Both the position numbers and the translations under genes were made by a program. Source: Catellatospora methionotrophica (GTDB lineage: Bacteria > Actinomycetota > Actinomycetes > Mycobacteriales > Micromonosporaceae). Taken from it: a stretch of DNA of 64,000 bases. Below the pieces are notes generated by a model, which saw only the letters and a list, made by a program, of their open reading frames with translations, did no database searches and was not told where the DNA came from. Of the stretch, positions 63,273 to 64,000 are shown piece by piece. Position 1 is the stretch's first letter. Every line of letters starts with the position of its first letter. Location of the stretch: positions 62,001-126,000 of the forward strand of contig NZ_JAAOTJ010000008.1 of the NCBI RefSeq assembly GCF_011297335.1. The letters run 5' to 3'.

Positions 63273-64000
63273 ATGTGGCAGGCCGACGCTCAGTCCCAGG
63301 TCGTGGTGGACCTCGACGCGATCCGTGCCAACGTGCGCACGCTGCGGTCGAGCACACCCGCCCAGGTGATGGCCGTGGTCAAGGCAGACGGCTACGGGCA
63401 CGGCATGGTCCCGGCGGCGCGGGCCGCGCTTTCCGGCGGCGCGACCTGGCTCGGTGTGTGCACCCTGGACGAGGCGCTGGGGCTGCGTGACGCGGGCCTG
63501 ACCGCGCCGGTGCTGGCCTGGCTGTGGCTGCCCGGACAGCCGGTCGGCCGGGCGATCGGATGTGACGTCGATCTCAGCGTGGCCGGGTTGTCGCAGCTCG
63601 CGGCGGTCATCGCCGGGGCGCGCGAAGCCGGGCGGGCCGCCCGGATCCACCTCAAGATCGACACCGGGCTGTCCCGTGGCGGCGCGGTCGCCCCGGAGTG
63701 GCCGCAGCTCGCCGAGTCCGCCGGCAAGGCGCAGGCCGACGGATACGTCGAGGTCATCGGCGTGTGGAGCCACTTCGCCTGCGCCGACGCCCCAGGACAC
63801 GAGACCGTCGACCGCCAGCTCGCCGGGTTCACCGACGCGCTCGACGTCGCCAAGCGGCTCGGTGTCGAGCCCCAGCTGCGCCACCTGGCCAACTCCGCGG
63901 CCACGCTCACCCGGCCCGACACCCACTTCGACCTGGTCCGCCCCGGCATCGCCACGTACGGCCTGTCGCCGCTGGACGACCCCGCCGTGCGCGCCACGCT
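63273..64000 (+). CDS. alr: Alanine racemase, N-terminal part
   Basis: About 242 residues of a PLP-dependent racemase that makes D-alanine for peptidoglycan; the window ends inside it. QVVVDLDAIRANVRTLRS is the N-terminus, the PLP lysine is K37 in AVVKADGYGHG, and HLKIDTGLSRGG, GVWSHFACAD and HLANSAATL with VRPGIATYGLSP follow in normal order. It is divergent from tsaB with 158 bases between, which must hold both promoters. In M. tuberculosis alr (Rv3423c) is also next to this tsa cluster. Confidence 0.95.
   Translation, partial: MWQADAQSQVVVDLDAIRANVRTLRSSTPAQVMAVVKADGYGHGMVPAARAALSGGATWLGVCTLDEALGLRDAGLTAPVLAWLWLPGQPVGRAIGCDVDLSVAGLSQLAAVIAGAREAGRAARIHLKIDTGLSRGGAVAPEWPQLAESAGKAQADGYVEVIGVWSHFACADAPGHETVDRQLAGFTDALDVAKRLGVEPQLRHLANSAATLTRPDTHFDLVRPGIATYGLSPLDDPAVRAT

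Overview
The window is high-GC actinobacterial DNA, most probably from a member of the Micromonosporaceae. The evidence is strong G/C bias at third codon positions, frequent GTG starts, mycobacterial-type gene order, CIRCE-controlled groES-groEL1, a WhiB gene, and many leaderless or near-leaderless starts. I cannot name the genus from sequence alone. I see no tRNA, rRNA, CRISPR array, insertion sequence, prophage or biosynthetic gene cluster. The window opens inside purH and closes inside alr.

Positions 1-15,600 match the M. tuberculosis Rv0948c-Rv0957 block: purH, purN, the PerM-like membrane protein, a cluster of proline-rich two-helix membrane proteins, sucD/sucC, a stand-alone B12-binding protein, two M23 peptidases, the UvrD/PcrA helicase, a secreted 5'-nucleotidase and AroQ chorismate mutase. 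A short ORF rich in Phe and Tyr codons followed by an intrinsic terminator precedes aroQ and looks like an attenuator. Positions 15,700-21,500 hold a five-gene dipeptide/oligopeptide ABC importer. Positions 21,700-25,500 hold an envelope-stress type module: a NarL-type regulator, a PspC-domain histidine kinase, and divergent PspC/LiaF-like membrane proteins. Psd and PssA (phosphatidylethanolamine synthesis) follow as a convergent pair, then two tandem double-Nudix proteins.

Positions 30,500-46,150 match the M. tuberculosis Rv3396c-Rv3418c region: guaA, a DUF3152 lipoprotein, a cholesterol-oxidase-like GMC enzyme, an M1 peptidase, guaB3, guaB2, a DUF5319 gene, a BldM-like LuxR regulator, a whiB3/whiD-type gene, a membrane-anchored molybdopterin oxidoreductase, groEL1 and groES. 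The end (60,600-64,000: tsaD, rimI, tsaB, alr) continues that block as Rv3419c-Rv3423c. Between them lies an accessory stretch: a THUMP-like methyltransferase, YbaK, a xylose/ribose-type ABC importer with a ROK regulator, an apparently orphan D12-class DNA adenine methylase, a strongly asymmetric heterodimeric ABC exporter, a HAD hydrolase and a Tat-exported PhoD phosphatase.

The least explained content is between genes. Three families of dispersed palindromes occur: family A (six copies, AAGATCGCNGTTTC type), family B (two near-identical 24-bp hairpins sharing an ACGTAGATCA loop core) and family C (CGCAACTCTTNAAGAG type). A fourth repeat (GAGCGNAGCGAGGAG) supplies ribosome-binding sites to several genes, and there are two short tandem arrays. 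A structured segment with a plus-strand intrinsic terminator and no plus-strand gene lies upstream of sucC. These, the aroQ leader and the one-site ABC exporter are the best leads.
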